Part shown: piece by piece, positions 23,413-31,893 of the stretch | How the letters are laid out: every line of letters starts with the position of its first letter | Numbering within the stretch: the first letter of the stretch is position 1 | NCBI GenBank assembly: GCA_963678095.2 | Contig: OY782746.1 | Span: forward strand, 186,001 to 250,000 | Direction of reading: 5' to 3' | DNA: 64,000 nt | From: G963678095 sp963678095 | GTDB taxonomy: Bacteria > Bacillota > Negativicutes > Selenomonadales > Selenomonadaceae | Made by a program: the position numbers and the translations under genes | Notes under the pieces: model-generated | What the model was told of the DNA's origin: nothing | The model's input: the letters and a program-made list of their open reading frames with translations, nothing else | Databases searched by the model: none

Positions 23413-25269
23413 ATGACTGTTGCAAATTTACCGGTTGACCAACGAGTTATAGACATCGATTCCCGGCGTTTTGCTTCCATCGAAAAAGCATTGGTCGAGC
23501 TGATTACCAATGGCGATGACAGCTACAGCCGCCTGGAAAGTACCCATACAACGATGGACCCTGTCATCCGCATTTATTATGAACGCCATAAAATCAACAG
23601 CATTCTTGCAGTCAGCGACTGCGCCGAGGGAATGTCCTTGGCCAATCTGCGCCGGATTCTATCCTACGGCGGTTCACACAGCCTGCTGGCTCACGGCAAA
23701 GCAATTGGCCGCGGGTATTTCGGCCGCGGGTTAAAGCAAGCGGTCTATGGGCTCGGATACGGCTGGATCGAATCAATCGCCAATGGCCGGTTCAGCCGTA
23801 TTGATCTTTTTCGCTTGGAGAGCGGTCGGTATGTCTACGATGATGGCAGCGGCGAGCGGTCAGCTTCGGCCGAAGATTATCAGCGCCTGCAGCTTCCCGC
23901 CGGCAGTAATGGTACCACCGTCACTATCGTGATTACAAACCCACAAGTCAGCCTCCCTTTCAGTCAGTCTCTGGCAGAGGCTGTAACCAACAATGTATAC
24001 CTGCGAGATATACAACTGCGACGACGCCTGGAGTTTTCCAGCCAGCAAACTTCAGGCGCAAGAAAAGCCCCTGTTATTTTAGCTTATCAAGAACCAGATT
24101 CCATGGTTTTACTCGGTCCCGACGCCATGGAAACCTTCCGCTACCAGGAACAACTGTATCCCTTTTGGCTGACATTGAAAAAATCCGTTCAGGAAAAGCT
24201 GATTTTAAAGGGCGATGAGCGTTCCAGCGGACTGTTGATCTTATCCGGAACCGCCGTCCTTGACTGCCAGTTTTTTCAATTCGAAAACCAATTGGGAACG
24301 GAATATCTTTTCGGACACGTCAGCTGCCCCGCCTTACTCGATATGCTCGGAGCCGGGCAGCCCATCATCAGCGATGAGCGCGAGGGTCTAAACACCAAAC
24401 ACCCCTTTGTCCAAAAATTCGCTACTGCTGTCAGTGAATTGATCCGGCCCGCTATTGAACGCGAACGCCTGCGCCTGAGTCATATCGATCATGCCTCCAC
24501 ATCAAGGCGCACCAAAACAATGATCGAAACGATCCTGAAAAAAATGAACCAGGCCGCTGCCGAAGACCTCGGCATCAGTCTGCCGCCATGTCTTCGCTTC
24601 AGCATGCCTGTATATTACCGTCAGCGACATCACCAGTTTCACATCACCCTGCACGCGGATGTGCTGCATCTGCAACGCGAAAAAAGTGGCATTCAGCTGA
24701 CATATGACCTGCCACCCGAAATAAGTCTTACGCCCCAGCCCGAGACAATCGATTTTTCCGCTCTTGATGCAGAGGGAACTTTTAAATGGCTTGTGCAAGG
24801 CCGCGTGCTGGATGTCAACGGACGCATAACGGCTACCGCCGGCAATTACTCAGCAGCTTGTAAAATTGCCATCGTCAAAAATTCAGGTGGGGCTGGCTTT
24901 CATCATCCCCATGGCAAAAAGGCAAAATCCAACTATAACGAAAGCATTAATCCCCCTTTATTTGCTGGCTATGAGCTACGCAGCCTGGGAAATGACATCG
25001 ACCGGGCCATTTATGCTCCGGCAGAACGATTGATTCTTATAAACACCGAGGCTCCGACCGTCCGCCTCTACGTAAACGGCCAAGGGCATTTCCGCGACGA
25101 TGCCCGCTTGCTGCTCGCCGAGCTCTTTCTCGATGTAATTGCGGGTGAACTTGCCCGCCGCCAGCTTATTGCCCAGGGGACAATGGACTGGGACACCCTA
25201 CAGCAACTCAAGCAGAGCTTTATTCACCGCTACGGGCTCGATATTCACCGCATTTTACTTGGTGAATAG
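23413..25269 (+). CDS. GHKL-fold ATPase (Hsp90/MORC-like), unknown role
   Basis: This 618-residue protein has an N-terminal ATP-binding domain of the gyrase/Hsp90/histidine-kinase/MutL superfamily. It has an N-box ALVELITNGDDS (Glu29, Asn33, Asp36), a G1-like SDCAEGM, a glycine-rich lid GRGYFGRGLKQA and GTTVTI. The lid resembles MORC and Hsp90 types more than histidine kinases, and no dimerisation/phosphoacceptor domain or HTH is seen. The C-terminal half is unassigned. The start at 23413 has GGGGGA six bases upstream. It follows ncRNA copy A and stands alone. It may be a stress or defence ATPase, but that is inference. Confidence 0.78.
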   Translation: MTVANLPVDQRVIDIDSRRFASIEKALVELITNGDDSYSRLESTHTTMDPVIRIYYERHKINSILAVSDCAEGMSLANLRRILSYGGSHSLLAHGKAIGRGYFGRGLKQAVYGLGYGWIESIANGRFSRIDLFRLESGRYVYDDGSGERSASAEDYQRLQLPAGSNGTTVTIVITNPQVSLPFSQSLAEAVTNNVYLRDIQLRRRLEFSSQQTSGARKAPVILAYQEPDSMVLLGPDAMETFRYQEQLYPFWLTLKKSVQEKLILKGDERSSGLLILSGTAVLDCQFFQFENQLGTEYLFGHVSCPALLDMLGAGQPIISDEREGLNTKHPFVQKFATAVSELIRPAIERERLRLSHIDHASTSRRTKTMIETILKKMNQAAAEDLGISLPPCLRFSMPVYYRQRHHQFHITLHADVLHLQREKSGIQLTYDLPPEISLTPQPETIDFSALDAEGTFKWLVQGRVLDVNGRITATAGNYSAACKIAIVKNSGGAGFHHPHGKKAKSNYNESINPPLFAGYELRSLGNDIDRAIYAPAERLILINTEAPTVRLYVNGQGHFRDDARLLLAELFLDVIAGELARRQLIAQGTMDWDTLQQLKQSFIHRYGLDIHRILLGE

Positions 25270-25430
25270 TGTCATGGCAATTTCATTTCCGTCTTTCGGC
25301 ATCCAGAATAAATAAACCTTCCCCAGAAAACTTTGCCGCTGCTTTTGCAGCAGGAATAGCCGCCCGACTGGCGAAATTTAATACCTAGAGAATGTGTATT
25401 ATCTCAAAAAATAGGGAAAGGATGATGTAT

Positions 25431-25673
25431 ATGTGGTGGGGATCTCCAGGTTATGGTCCAGGTATGCCCTTCATGATGTTCTTGATGCCCTTGTTTCTCC
25501 TGTTTTTTATCGGATTGATATTTCTTCTCCTGCATCGCGGCAAATGCCCCTTTTATCAGCGCCAGGAAGAACGCTCTCACTTCCATAAGGAATTGATTGA
25601 TGAGATCCGTCAACTGCGTCAGGCTGTCGAAAAGCTGACCGACAAAGACAACATTCCGCCGGGTCCATCGTAA
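25431..25673 (+). CDS. Small membrane protein with coiled-coil tail
   Basis: About 80 residues: a Met/Gly/Pro-rich N-terminus (WWGSPGYGPG), one strong membrane segment (PLFLLFFIGLIFLLL), then a charged helix (EERSHFHKELIDEIRQLRQAVEKL) likely to form a coiled coil. Several ATGs are clustered. 25431 is preferred by distance from GGGAAAGG. The family is not known to me. A terminator follows directly. Confidence 0.65.
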   Translation: MWWGSPGYGPGMPFMMFLMPLFLLFFIGLIFLLLHRGKCPFYQRQEERSHFHKELIDEIRQLRQAVEKLTDKDNIPPGPS

Positions 25674-25696
25674 TCGGACCGCATGAAAAAACAGCA

Positions 25697-25746
25697 AAAA
25701 GCCAGCGGCTAAGGGACAATCCCTCAGCCTGCTGGCTTATTTTTAT
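25697..25746 (+). terminator. Intrinsic terminator
   Basis: AGCCAGCGGCTAAGGGA pairs with TCCCTCAGCCTGCTGGCT (one bulge), followed by a T-rich run. It closes the small membrane-protein gene. Confidence 0.85.
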
Positions 25747-25990
25747 AAAATAACGAGTATTCCGAGACAACGCCTTAACAAGCAGCCTAGGATTTATCAT
25801 ACTTTCTGCTTTATTGTTTTACAAAGGCCTCTTTTGCATATTATCGTCTAGTCTCTTTTTCCCTATCACTGCCGCTTTTCGTTGTTACTATTTTAGCAAC
25901 TCCTAAACAACTGTTTAATTTATTGTAGCTTATCCATTAATCCATGAGAAATAGTTCATCTATTCTATTTACACATAGGTCGTTACACTC
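25747..25990. other. AT-rich intergenic stretch, no gene seen
   Basis: No convincing reading frame, RNA fold or repeat is visible. Base composition becomes clearly more AT-rich here and stays so to about 29.4 kb, marking the left side of the accessory island. Confidence 0.6.
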
Positions 25991-25995
25991 TCTAG

Positions 25996-26685
25996 CTATA
26001 GAAATTTTTGTTTGAACCTATTTCGGAATTCAGGAGTACCACCATTAGATGGATGACGAAATTTGATACTGTTTATGCCATTTTTTTCAAGGGTTACTGC
26101 GGAAGATTGCCCTATAGAAACAACTTCTACATTCGGGCACATTTTTAGTAGCATTTTCACATATACCAACCCATCTTTTAATTCATTTGACTCAGGTGGG
26201 CGATTAGTAAGTATCCCCTCTAGCTTATATGGATGAAAAGGGAATATGTTCCAAAGAACAACCTCGAATGGCGAGAGTTTACTTTTCAATATTTCTCCCC
26301 AAACCACAGAAGCAGTAGGTTCAGTAAAGCCAAATTTTCTTTCAGTTTCCTTACGTTCATAAAGACTTTTTGCATTGCTAGTTCGTTTACCAACTTCACC
26401 AATTATTGATGCAGGGTTAACACTTGGATGATTACCAAGCAAAATACGTTCAGAGGTCATTGCAATACCGGAGAAGTGTCCACCTTGAAATCCAAGTGCC
26501 TCAGCTATAAAGAGATATTTAACATTCGGTATACGCAAGCGTAGATATTTGTTTAACTGTGTCCTCCTAATTTCAGGTGCTTCAATACCAATATCATAAG
26601 TTCTATCGTAATCACTCCACGGATTAAAGACTTGAACTGATGAGTATACCCTTAGTTGGTCAATAAAATTTTTTATATTAGGCAT
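25996..26685 (-). CDS. Uracil-DNA glycosylase superfamily protein
   Basis: The 229-residue protein contains UDG-superfamily landmarks: FIAEALGFQGGHFSGIAMTS in place of the usual GExPG loop, VVLWNIFPFHP in the middle and RHPSNGG near the C-terminus for the catalytic HPS loop. It belongs to divergent UDG-like proteins common in accessory regions. The exact substrate is unknown. GGGAGG lies before the ATG. It is downstream of the IS-split gene in the same orientation and shares its AT-rich composition. Confidence 0.72.
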   Translation of the reverse strand: MPNIKNFIDQLRVYSSVQVFNPWSDYDRTYDIGIEAPEIRRTQLNKYLRLRIPNVKYLFIAEALGFQGGHFSGIAMTSERILLGNHPSVNPASIIGEVGKRTSNAKSLYERKETERKFGFTEPTASVVWGEILKSKLSPFEVVLWNIFPFHPYKLEGILTNRPPESNELKDGLVYVKMLLKMCPNVEVVSIGQSSAVTLEKNGINSIKFRHPSNGGTPEFRNRFKQKFL

Positions 26686-27078
26686 TATCTACTGCCTCCC
26701 GTCATTTCATCAAGATATAAACTACATTCACTTTAACGCTAATCCTTCAAATTCCAAGTTGTAACCCCATATAACGATTCACAATAAAGATTAAATTCTT
26801 GCGAACACTTCGGACATTTTGCATGTGTATAACCTAATTCTTGAAAATCCTTTTGGTCTTTTTCGGCATGAATACTGCTTTCACATTGATGTCCACAAGC
26901 CGGGCAACTATATCTTAATTTATAAAAACATGAACCCATATTACATATAATAATAATACCCACAACGATTATTGTAATTGCAATCTTAAAACTAAATATA
27001 AAAAAAGATATTCCCATTGTAGTGACCCCATAAAGTTAGACCGAACCGTAGTAGCATTTATTGCTACTGCGGTTTTTA

Positions 27079-27879
27079 TTATGCTGCAGCATAACGTAAT
27101 CGATAATTCACAGGACTAAGCCAGCCAAGCTTAGCCTTTATTCGGTGTTTATTATAATATTCGATATAACGACGGATAGCACATTCTAGCTCTTCAAAGC
27201 TATGATAGGTTCGACCATAATACATTTCTTGCTTTAATAGTCCAAAGAAGTTTTCCATCACGCTATTATCTAGACAGGTTCCTTTTCGAGACATGCTCTG
27301 AAAGATTCGTTCTTCTTTCAAGCGATGGACATAGTTTTTCATTTGATATGCCCAGCCTTGATCCGAGTGGAAGGTTCGGCGATATGGACAATCACTGGTT
27401 ACCATAACAGCCCTTTCCAGGGCTGATAGAATCCCTTGTGATGAAGGGCGTTTTGTGATACTGAAACTGATGATTTCACGGTTGAAAAGATCGAGAAATG
27501 GGTCAAGGTAGGCTTTGCGTGTAAGGATATTTCCTTTTGCGTCAATCTCATAATATTTGAATTCGGTTGTGTCTGTTGTGATTTTCTGATGAACAATACA
27601 TGTGTCGAAGCGACGATGTAGCCGATTGGGCGCAATGCGCCCAACTGTTCCTTTGTAAGAATTATATTTACGACTCTTGTGGGTAAAGGATTTTACCTGC
27701 AGACTTAGTTTCTGGACGAGACGCTGGACCTTCTTATGATTGACCATAATACCATATTCACGGAGTTTCCCACAGATACGGCGATAACCAAAATCTTTAT
27801 CGCTCTGACGAATTGCTTTGATTTGATTCTCTAATTCAGCATTTGGCGAAGGCTGGTTGAACCGGCCCTGCCAGTACAT
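27079..27879 (-). CDS. IS3-family transposase OrfB (integrase core)
   Basis: The catalytic half has a DDE integrase (rve) core: TTDTTEF for the first Asp, HSDQGW for the second and VMENFFGLLKQE for the Glu, preceded by an HTH_21-type region with SDKDFGYRRI. The first ATG is at 27879, but the frame stays open upstream to about 27957, encoding typical OrfB sequence (IVHSLRGSFKLKDILAIAK). The product is thus probably made as an OrfAB fusion by -1 frameshifting within the orfA end. Confidence 0.92.
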   Translation of the reverse strand: MYWQGRFNQPSPNAELENQIKAIRQSDKDFGYRRICGKLREYGIMVNHKKVQRLVQKLSLQVKSFTHKSRKYNSYKGTVGRIAPNRLHRRFDTCIVHQKITTDTTEFKYYEIDAKGNILTRKAYLDPFLDLFNREIISFSITKRPSSQGILSALERAVMVTSDCPYRRTFHSDQGWAYQMKNYVHRLKEERIFQSMSRKGTCLDNSVMENFFGLLKQEMYYGRTYHSFEELECAIRRYIEYYNKHRIKAKLGWLSPVNYRLRYAAA

Positions 27880-27920
27880 GTACGTTGCTTTGGGGAGTTT
27901 TGCAATTGCAAGGATATCTT

Positions 27921-28484
27921 TTAGTTTGAAGGATCCTCGGAGACTGTGAACGATCCTTGCTCTCGTTTCTGCGCCTCTTGCTCTAGGCGCAATCTCCTCA
28001 GTTCTTTTAAATAAGCTACCTCTATGCGAAGTTTAAGATTTTCTTCTTCAAGCTGTTTAAGCCGTTCATCCTGAATTTCTTTTGATTGAGTAGGTGTTAC
28101 GGCGATAGGTTTATCTGGCACTTTAGGACGCCTGCCTTTCCGATTTGGTTTAAGACCATCTACGCCGACAGCACGGAACCTCTGAACCCATTGCGTTACT
28201 AGAGCTGGATTATTGATTTCGAGTTGCAATGCTAAATCTTGGTAGGAAATCTCTGTACTTAAATATAACTCTACCGCATGCAACTTAAATTGAAAAGAAT
28301 AACTTTTCTTTTGACGAGAACGAGAAATTCCTTCTGTACCAAGACGTTGAAAAGCAGCAACCCAGGTTTCTATTTGCCTACTACCAGGAATGTTATATTT
28401 TTTTGCAAGGCTTCTATAACCAATATTCCCTTTCAAATATTCAGTTACAATCTTTTTCTTAAATTCAGTACTATATTTAGCCAT
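27921..28484 (-). CDS. IS3-family transposase OrfA (DNA-binding)
   Basis: A 187-residue protein with two helix-turn-helix units (residues about 5-50 and 65-115, including ISYQDLALQLEINNPALVTQWVQRF) and a leucine-zipper-like helix near the C-terminus. It binds the IS ends and helps OrfB. It ends in the frame that overlaps orfB. Two HTH units are typical of the IS150 group. Confidence 0.9.
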   Translation of the reverse strand: MAKYSTEFKKKIVTEYLKGNIGYRSLAKKYNIPGSRQIETWVAAFQRLGTEGISRSRQKKSYSFQFKLHAVELYLSTEISYQDLALQLEINNPALVTQWVQRFRAVGVDGLKPNRKGRRPKVPDKPIAVTPTQSKEIQDERLKQLEEENLKLRIEVAYLKELRRLRLEQEAQKREQGSFTVSEDPSN

Positions 28485-28828
28485 AAAAATACCCCCATAA
28501 GTTAGATTGATTCTTGGTCTAACTTATGGGGGTCAGTACACATTATACCACTTATTATTTTTTCCATTATATTAGAACCTTTATGTGGTTTTGTAATATC
28601 TTTTTCATCCATAAACACGGCAGGGATTTCATTTAATTCATTAAAAATTTGTTCTCGTTCTTCCTGCGTCAACATTTCTATTCGCCTTTTTTTATTAACT
28701 TCTGCTTCTTCTTGTCTTGCGTCCCACTCTTCTTGAAATATCTTAACTTTATCTTGCGGAGTTAAATTCATAAAAGATATTTCCTCCTCAATATTTTAAT
28801 AACATTATATACTGTCATTCAACAAATA

Positions 28829-29224
28829 ATGGTTAAAATCCTTTATGTGTTAACTATTGTCGCTATCCCTACTCAGCTTATCGATTTGCTCAAATCATAT
28901 CGAGAGAAAAATCTTAATAGAATTTACTTGATTGGACAAAGTAAAGCTGACAAGCGTGTTGAGCCTAACAACTTCAGCCGCCTGTTCCGTACGTGGTGCA
29001 GACAAGCAGATATTCGAAATATCAGCCCGCATTCGTTAAGGCATACCTTCTGTACTTTATGTCAGGAAAACAGCATTGACACCTTCACCATCATGCAACA
29101 GGTAGGACATACAGACAGCCGCATGTTAGAACGTGTCTACGTCCACAAGCGAAGCAATGAACTGCAACAACGAGCCGCTGCTACTCTCGGAGAGAAATTA
29201 GGTGGTCTTCTTGCGATTGCATAA
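28829..29224 (+). pseudogene. Tyrosine recombinase (phage-type integrase), N-terminally truncated
   Basis: Only the C-terminal catalytic part remains (131 residues). HSLRHTF holds the second catalytic Arg with His, GHTDSRMLERVYVH holds the second His and the nucleophilic Tyr. The DNA-binding N-domain and the first catalytic Arg are missing. No SD stands before the first ATG. It lies 67 bases from the 3' end of tRNA-Val, the usual place for an element that integrates in a tRNA gene, so it is likely a remnant of the island's integrase. Confidence 0.85.
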
Positions 29225-29291
29225 AAAAAGAAGCCATGACCCTCACGTCATGACCTCTAAAGTAACACCCTCAAAGTGTTTATTATTAAAC

Positions 29292-29368
29292 TGGTGGGGC
29301 TAACAGAACTCGAATCTGTGACCTCTTCGATGTCAACGAAGCACTCTAACCAACTGAGCTATAACCCC
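29292..29368 (-). tRNA. tRNA-Val (GAC anticodon)
   Basis: A complete cloverleaf can be folded, with GGGGTTA acceptor paired with TAGCCCC, anticodon stem CTTCG/CGAAG with loop TTGACAT (anticodon GAC), T-arm ACAGA/TCTGT with TTCGAGT, and an encoded CCA end. It lies beside the integrase remnant. Confidence 0.93.
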
Positions 29369-29448
29369 ATACGATATGCGCTTAAGCACATGTATTATAT
29401 TAGCATATCAAATTTATTTTTGCAACCATTTTTTACAATATCATACGC

Positions 29449-29634
29449 TCAATCGTATTCGTGAAAATGCTCACTGCCCAGATAATACGGACATGTTTCT
29501 TCTCCGGTTTCTTCATCTTCCTCAATGGCATAGGCATATTTTCTTTTGCTGATATTTTGCCCCGGGAAACAGCTTTTGTTTTTACAAGATAAGCAACAAG
29601 CCGGAATGTCGTCAATATTATACAGATCAGACAT
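29449..29634 (-). CDS. Small cysteine-rich hypothetical protein
   Basis: 61 residues with five cysteines arranged as CCLSCKNKSCF and a later CPYYLG, suggesting metal binding or iron-sulfur binding. An acidic stretch (EEDEETGEE) precedes the last Cys. GGAGG is placed correctly before the ATG at 29634. I do not recognise the family. It follows the slipin gene on the same strand with a gap of about 90 bases. Confidence 0.6.
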   Translation of the reverse strand: MSDLYNIDDIPACCLSCKNKSCFPGQNISKRKYAYAIEEDEETGEETCPYYLGSEHFHEYD

Positions 29635-29724
29635 AATATCCCTCCTCATCTTTAAGAGCCTATATATGGATTCTTCACCAACCAGAGCATTTTTCCTGCC
29701 CCATAATGTAAGGCTAGGCATCAG

Positions 29725-30651
29725 CTATTGGCTGGTATCCTTATCCGCGGGCTGCTTTTCTTCTTTTTTCCCCGCCCCCTGACCAATCCCCATTGTCAAC
29801 GCGCTTAAGCCGGCTACGCTGCCAAGCTGCATGGTATCGATAACTGAACTGGGAACAATTACAATGGTCGCATTATCCTTAAGGCCCTCATACAGCATAT
29901 TCATTGCCCGCAAGTGAAGGGCTACCGGATTATCGATATACGTTTTCGACGCTTCGCCAAATTTTTCAGCCACCTGCCGTTCAGAATCGCCCAGAATCAC
30001 CCGGGCCTGCCGCTCACGTTCCGCCTGTGCCTGCATCGACATCGCGTCTTCAAGGGCTGGCGGAATACGGACATCTTTGATTTCCACGGATATGACGTTA
30101 ATCCCCCACGGTTCCGTGCGTTCATCAATGATTTTACGCAATTCATCACTGATCTGTTCCCGCCCTTCCAGCATATTGGAGAGCATCGTCTTACCAATGA
30201 CATCGCGCAACGCCGTTTGCGAGGCCCAGCCAATAGCACTGCGATAATCCGCCACATCCAGGGCAACTTTCTTCGGATCAATAACCCGCCAAAAGAGTAC
30301 GGCATCAACATCAACGGGTACGGTATCTTTCGTAAGCGTTTTTTCGGCATTGAAGGCATCGGTAATAACGCGCGTATCGATCCAGTAAGCGGCCATGTCA
30401 ATAACAGGAATTATAAAAAATAGCCCCGGCCCCTTCAATTGATGAAATTTCCCCAGCCGCAGAACAATCACCCGATCCCACTGATTAGCGATCCTGACCG
30501 ATGCCGCAACAGCGGCTGCCACAACAACGGCAACGGCGATCCAGCCGGCCTGTTCATTGCCGGTCTCGCCAAAACGCATGTAAATTGCCCCCATACCTAT
30601 GGAAAACACTACCACAAATAATAATACCGGAAAAAAGCTGGTATTTTTCAT
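29725..30651 (-). CDS. Slipin (SPFH/band 7 family) membrane protein
   Basis: Prokaryotic stomatin-like protein thought to organise membrane microdomains or assist membrane proteases. The 308 residues have two N-terminal membrane segments (about 5-25 and 36-55), then the SPFH domain beginning RVIVLRLGKFHQLKGPGLFFIIP, with QTALRDVIGKTMLSNML and the C-terminal coiled region with QAERERQARVILGDSE. No NfeD partner is adjacent. GGGAGG precedes the ATG. Confidence 0.9.
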   Translation of the reverse strand: MKNTSFFPVLLFVVVFSIGMGAIYMRFGETGNEQAGWIAVAVVVAAAVAASVRIANQWDRVIVLRLGKFHQLKGPGLFFIIPVIDMAAYWIDTRVITDAFNAEKTLTKDTVPVDVDAVLFWRVIDPKKVALDVADYRSAIGWASQTALRDVIGKTMLSNMLEGREQISDELRKIIDERTEPWGINVISVEIKDVRIPPALEDAMSMQAQAERERQARVILGDSERQVAEKFGEASKTYIDNPVALHLRAMNMLYEGLKDNATIVIVPSSVIDTMQLGSVAGLSALTMGIGQGAGKKEEKQPADKDTSQ

Positions 30652-30783
30652 TACAAAAACCTCCCTTATTTTCCATTTATCTTTTTACTTGTTAATATTT
30701 TGCCATAAAGTTATCTTATTACGTTTATTCTATACTTTTCCTGTGTCGGTTGCAATAAATAAGCGGAACTTTCTGAATATTTA

Positions 30784-30812
30784 TTGTGCTTTATTTTTAA
30801 ATATGTTATAGT
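30784..30812 (+). promoter_or_regulatory. Promoter for the small membrane gene at 30879
   Basis: TTGTGC (30784-30789), a 17-base spacer and TATAGT (30807-30812) lie about 65 bases upstream of the start. Confidence 0.55.
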
Positions 30813-30878
30813 GTACGCATAAAGTAAAGCGTATTAGTAAATCCGGCAGCTGCTCTGGAACAAAGGAGGCTTTGTCTT

Positions 30879-31097
30879 TTGTCTATGAAAAACTTTTTAG
30901 ACCGCGCCATGCGGGCTGCACAAAAATTCACGATGTGGGACTATGCATTTTTTAAAACTGCTCTTGTTTCCCTAGGAATCTTATTGGGAACATATTTTGC
31001 AGAGTTCTTCTCTGATCATACCCTATTCCTTTGGATCATTTTCCTCTGTTCCTATCTGATTATGCTTTATCGTTTTTTTATCTCCCATAGATTTTAA
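30879..31097 (+). CDS. Small membrane protein, unknown
   Basis: 72 residues: a short basic amphipathic N-terminus, then two hydrophobic segments (FKTALVSLGILLGTYFAEFF and LFLWIIFLCSYLIMLYRFF) separated by SDHT, suggesting a two-helix membrane hairpin. AAAGGAGG is nine bases from the TTG start at 30879; the ATG at 30885 would be 15 bases away, so TTG is preferred. Family not recognised. The second ncRNA copy lies just downstream. Confidence 0.65.
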   Translation: MSMKNFLDRAMRAAQKFTMWDYAFFKTALVSLGILLGTYFAEFFSDHTLFLWIIFLCSYLIMLYRFFISHRF

Positions 31098-31162
31098 GCC
31101 TCCGGCTGACCACACGCTTAATTTTTTCAATAATATTAATAGCAGAATTTTCTGATTTAATG

Positions 31163-31191
31163 TTGTAAGTGCGCACCAAGTATGCTATATT
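31163..31191 (+). promoter_or_regulatory. Promoter of ncRNA copy B
   Basis: TTGTAA (31163-31168), 17 bases, and TATATT (31186-31191), with a TG two bases before the -10 box. GATGAAG starts ten bases beyond, as in copies A and C. Confidence 0.82.
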
Positions 31192-31197
31192 ACAAAT

Positions 31198-31435
31198 ATA
31201 GATGAAGTTGTTCCCAGATGTCACCAGACATCTACACCTTTCAGGAGGCCCTCGGACAGCTTCCTCTTCCACGAACTATCTTTTATCATATCTTTGTTAG
31301 ATTTTTTATCTAATTCGCTAATGATGATAGTTCTACAGTGATAGCGTAGATTTTGTTGCAGCCCGTGCTGACAAAGTCAGAAAGATTGCTGGATGCCCTG
31401 TAGAAGAGACGTCTTCTGCAGGGCATTTCATATTT
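31198..31435 (+). ncRNA. Structured ncRNA of unknown family, copy B
   Basis: It starts with ATAGATGAAGTTGTTC, then a hairpin with perfect AGATGTC/GACATCT arms, ACCTTTC, and a second hairpin AGGAGGC/GCTTCCT (one wobble). The central stem pairs GAACTATC (31273-31280) with GATAGTTC (31326-31333) and is followed by ACAGTGATAGCG (31335-31346) and GATTTTGTTG. A terminator-like hairpin (31393-31426) closes it, with a weak T tract. The lipoprotein gene begins 29 bases after the hairpin, so it could be a cis leader as well as a free RNA. Confidence 0.72.
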
Positions 31436-31454
31436 GCGACAGGAGGTCATTTTC

Positions 31455-31889
31455 ATGCTGAAAATTTGCCGAATTTTGCTTATTATGCTGCCCATTCTGT
31501 TTCTGACAAGTTGTTCCGCCAATACCCCAGCTGATATTGAATCAAAACCAAGTACCATGAATATTTCATGCAAAGAACTGGCAAAAGAAATTTTTTCCAA
31601 CGGCCTGCAGGCAAAAGAAAAGTTCGACGGAAAAGTATTGTCTGTTACCGGCACCATCGATTACATCGGCAAATCAGATGACAGTGATTATCCTTATGTC
31701 ATTTATATGTTCCAAGATGTAAACCTCAATGATTCCTCCAGCAAAATTGCCTTTCGCTTCTTTTTCAGCGAATCCCAAAAAAACAGCCTATTAAACCTAA
31801 AAAAAAATCAAACCATTCGCATAAAAGGACTGGCAAAGGCAGATCCCTATGATTTTGCCTACGAATTCACGGGCTGTACCCTGCCATAA
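31455..31889 (+). CDS. OB-fold-like lipoprotein
   Basis: The 144-residue protein has a lipoprotein signal peptide (LLIMLPILFLTSC, acylated Cys near residue 18). The body contains FDGKVLSVTGTIDYIG and NQTIRIKGLAK, resembling small OB-fold (tRNA_anti-like) lipoproteins of unknown function. GGAGGT stands seven bases before the ATG at 31455. It follows ncRNA copy B directly and convergently faces the HbpS-like gene. Confidence 0.8.
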   Translation: MLKICRILLIMLPILFLTSCSANTPADIESKPSTMNISCKELAKEIFSNGLQAKEKFDGKVLSVTGTIDYIGKSDDSDYPYVIYMFQDVNLNDSSSKIAFRFFFSESQKNSLLNLKKNQTIRIKGLAKADPYDFAYEFTGCTLP

Positions 31890-31893
31890 CGCT

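Larger units (their letters stand above)
27018..28540 (-). mobile_element. IS3-family (IS150-type) insertion sequence
   Basis: The element is about 1,523 bases. Its terminal inverted repeats begin TGTAGTGACCCC and TGTACTGACCCC and continue with TAAGTTAGACC-like sequence. A three-base direct repeat CAT flanks it (27015-27017 and 28541-28543). It encodes orfA and orfB transposase frames on the minus strand. Both frames look intact, so the copy may be recent and active. Confidence 0.93.
26739..28771 (-). pseudogene. Membrane zinc-ribbon protein gene split by an IS element
   Basis: Removing the IS at 27018-28540 plus one CAT copy joins two open segments in frame. The first (28771-28544) encodes a charged, helical N-terminus (residues 1-76). 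The second (27017-26739) encodes a hydrophobic segment and a zinc-ribbon (CPACGHQC, CPKCSQEF). The restored protein would be about 168 residues. The target duplication is the ATG codon itself, so the downstream part keeps a start codon but no SD. GAGGAGG precedes the original start. Function unknown; probably inactive now. Confidence 0.8.
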
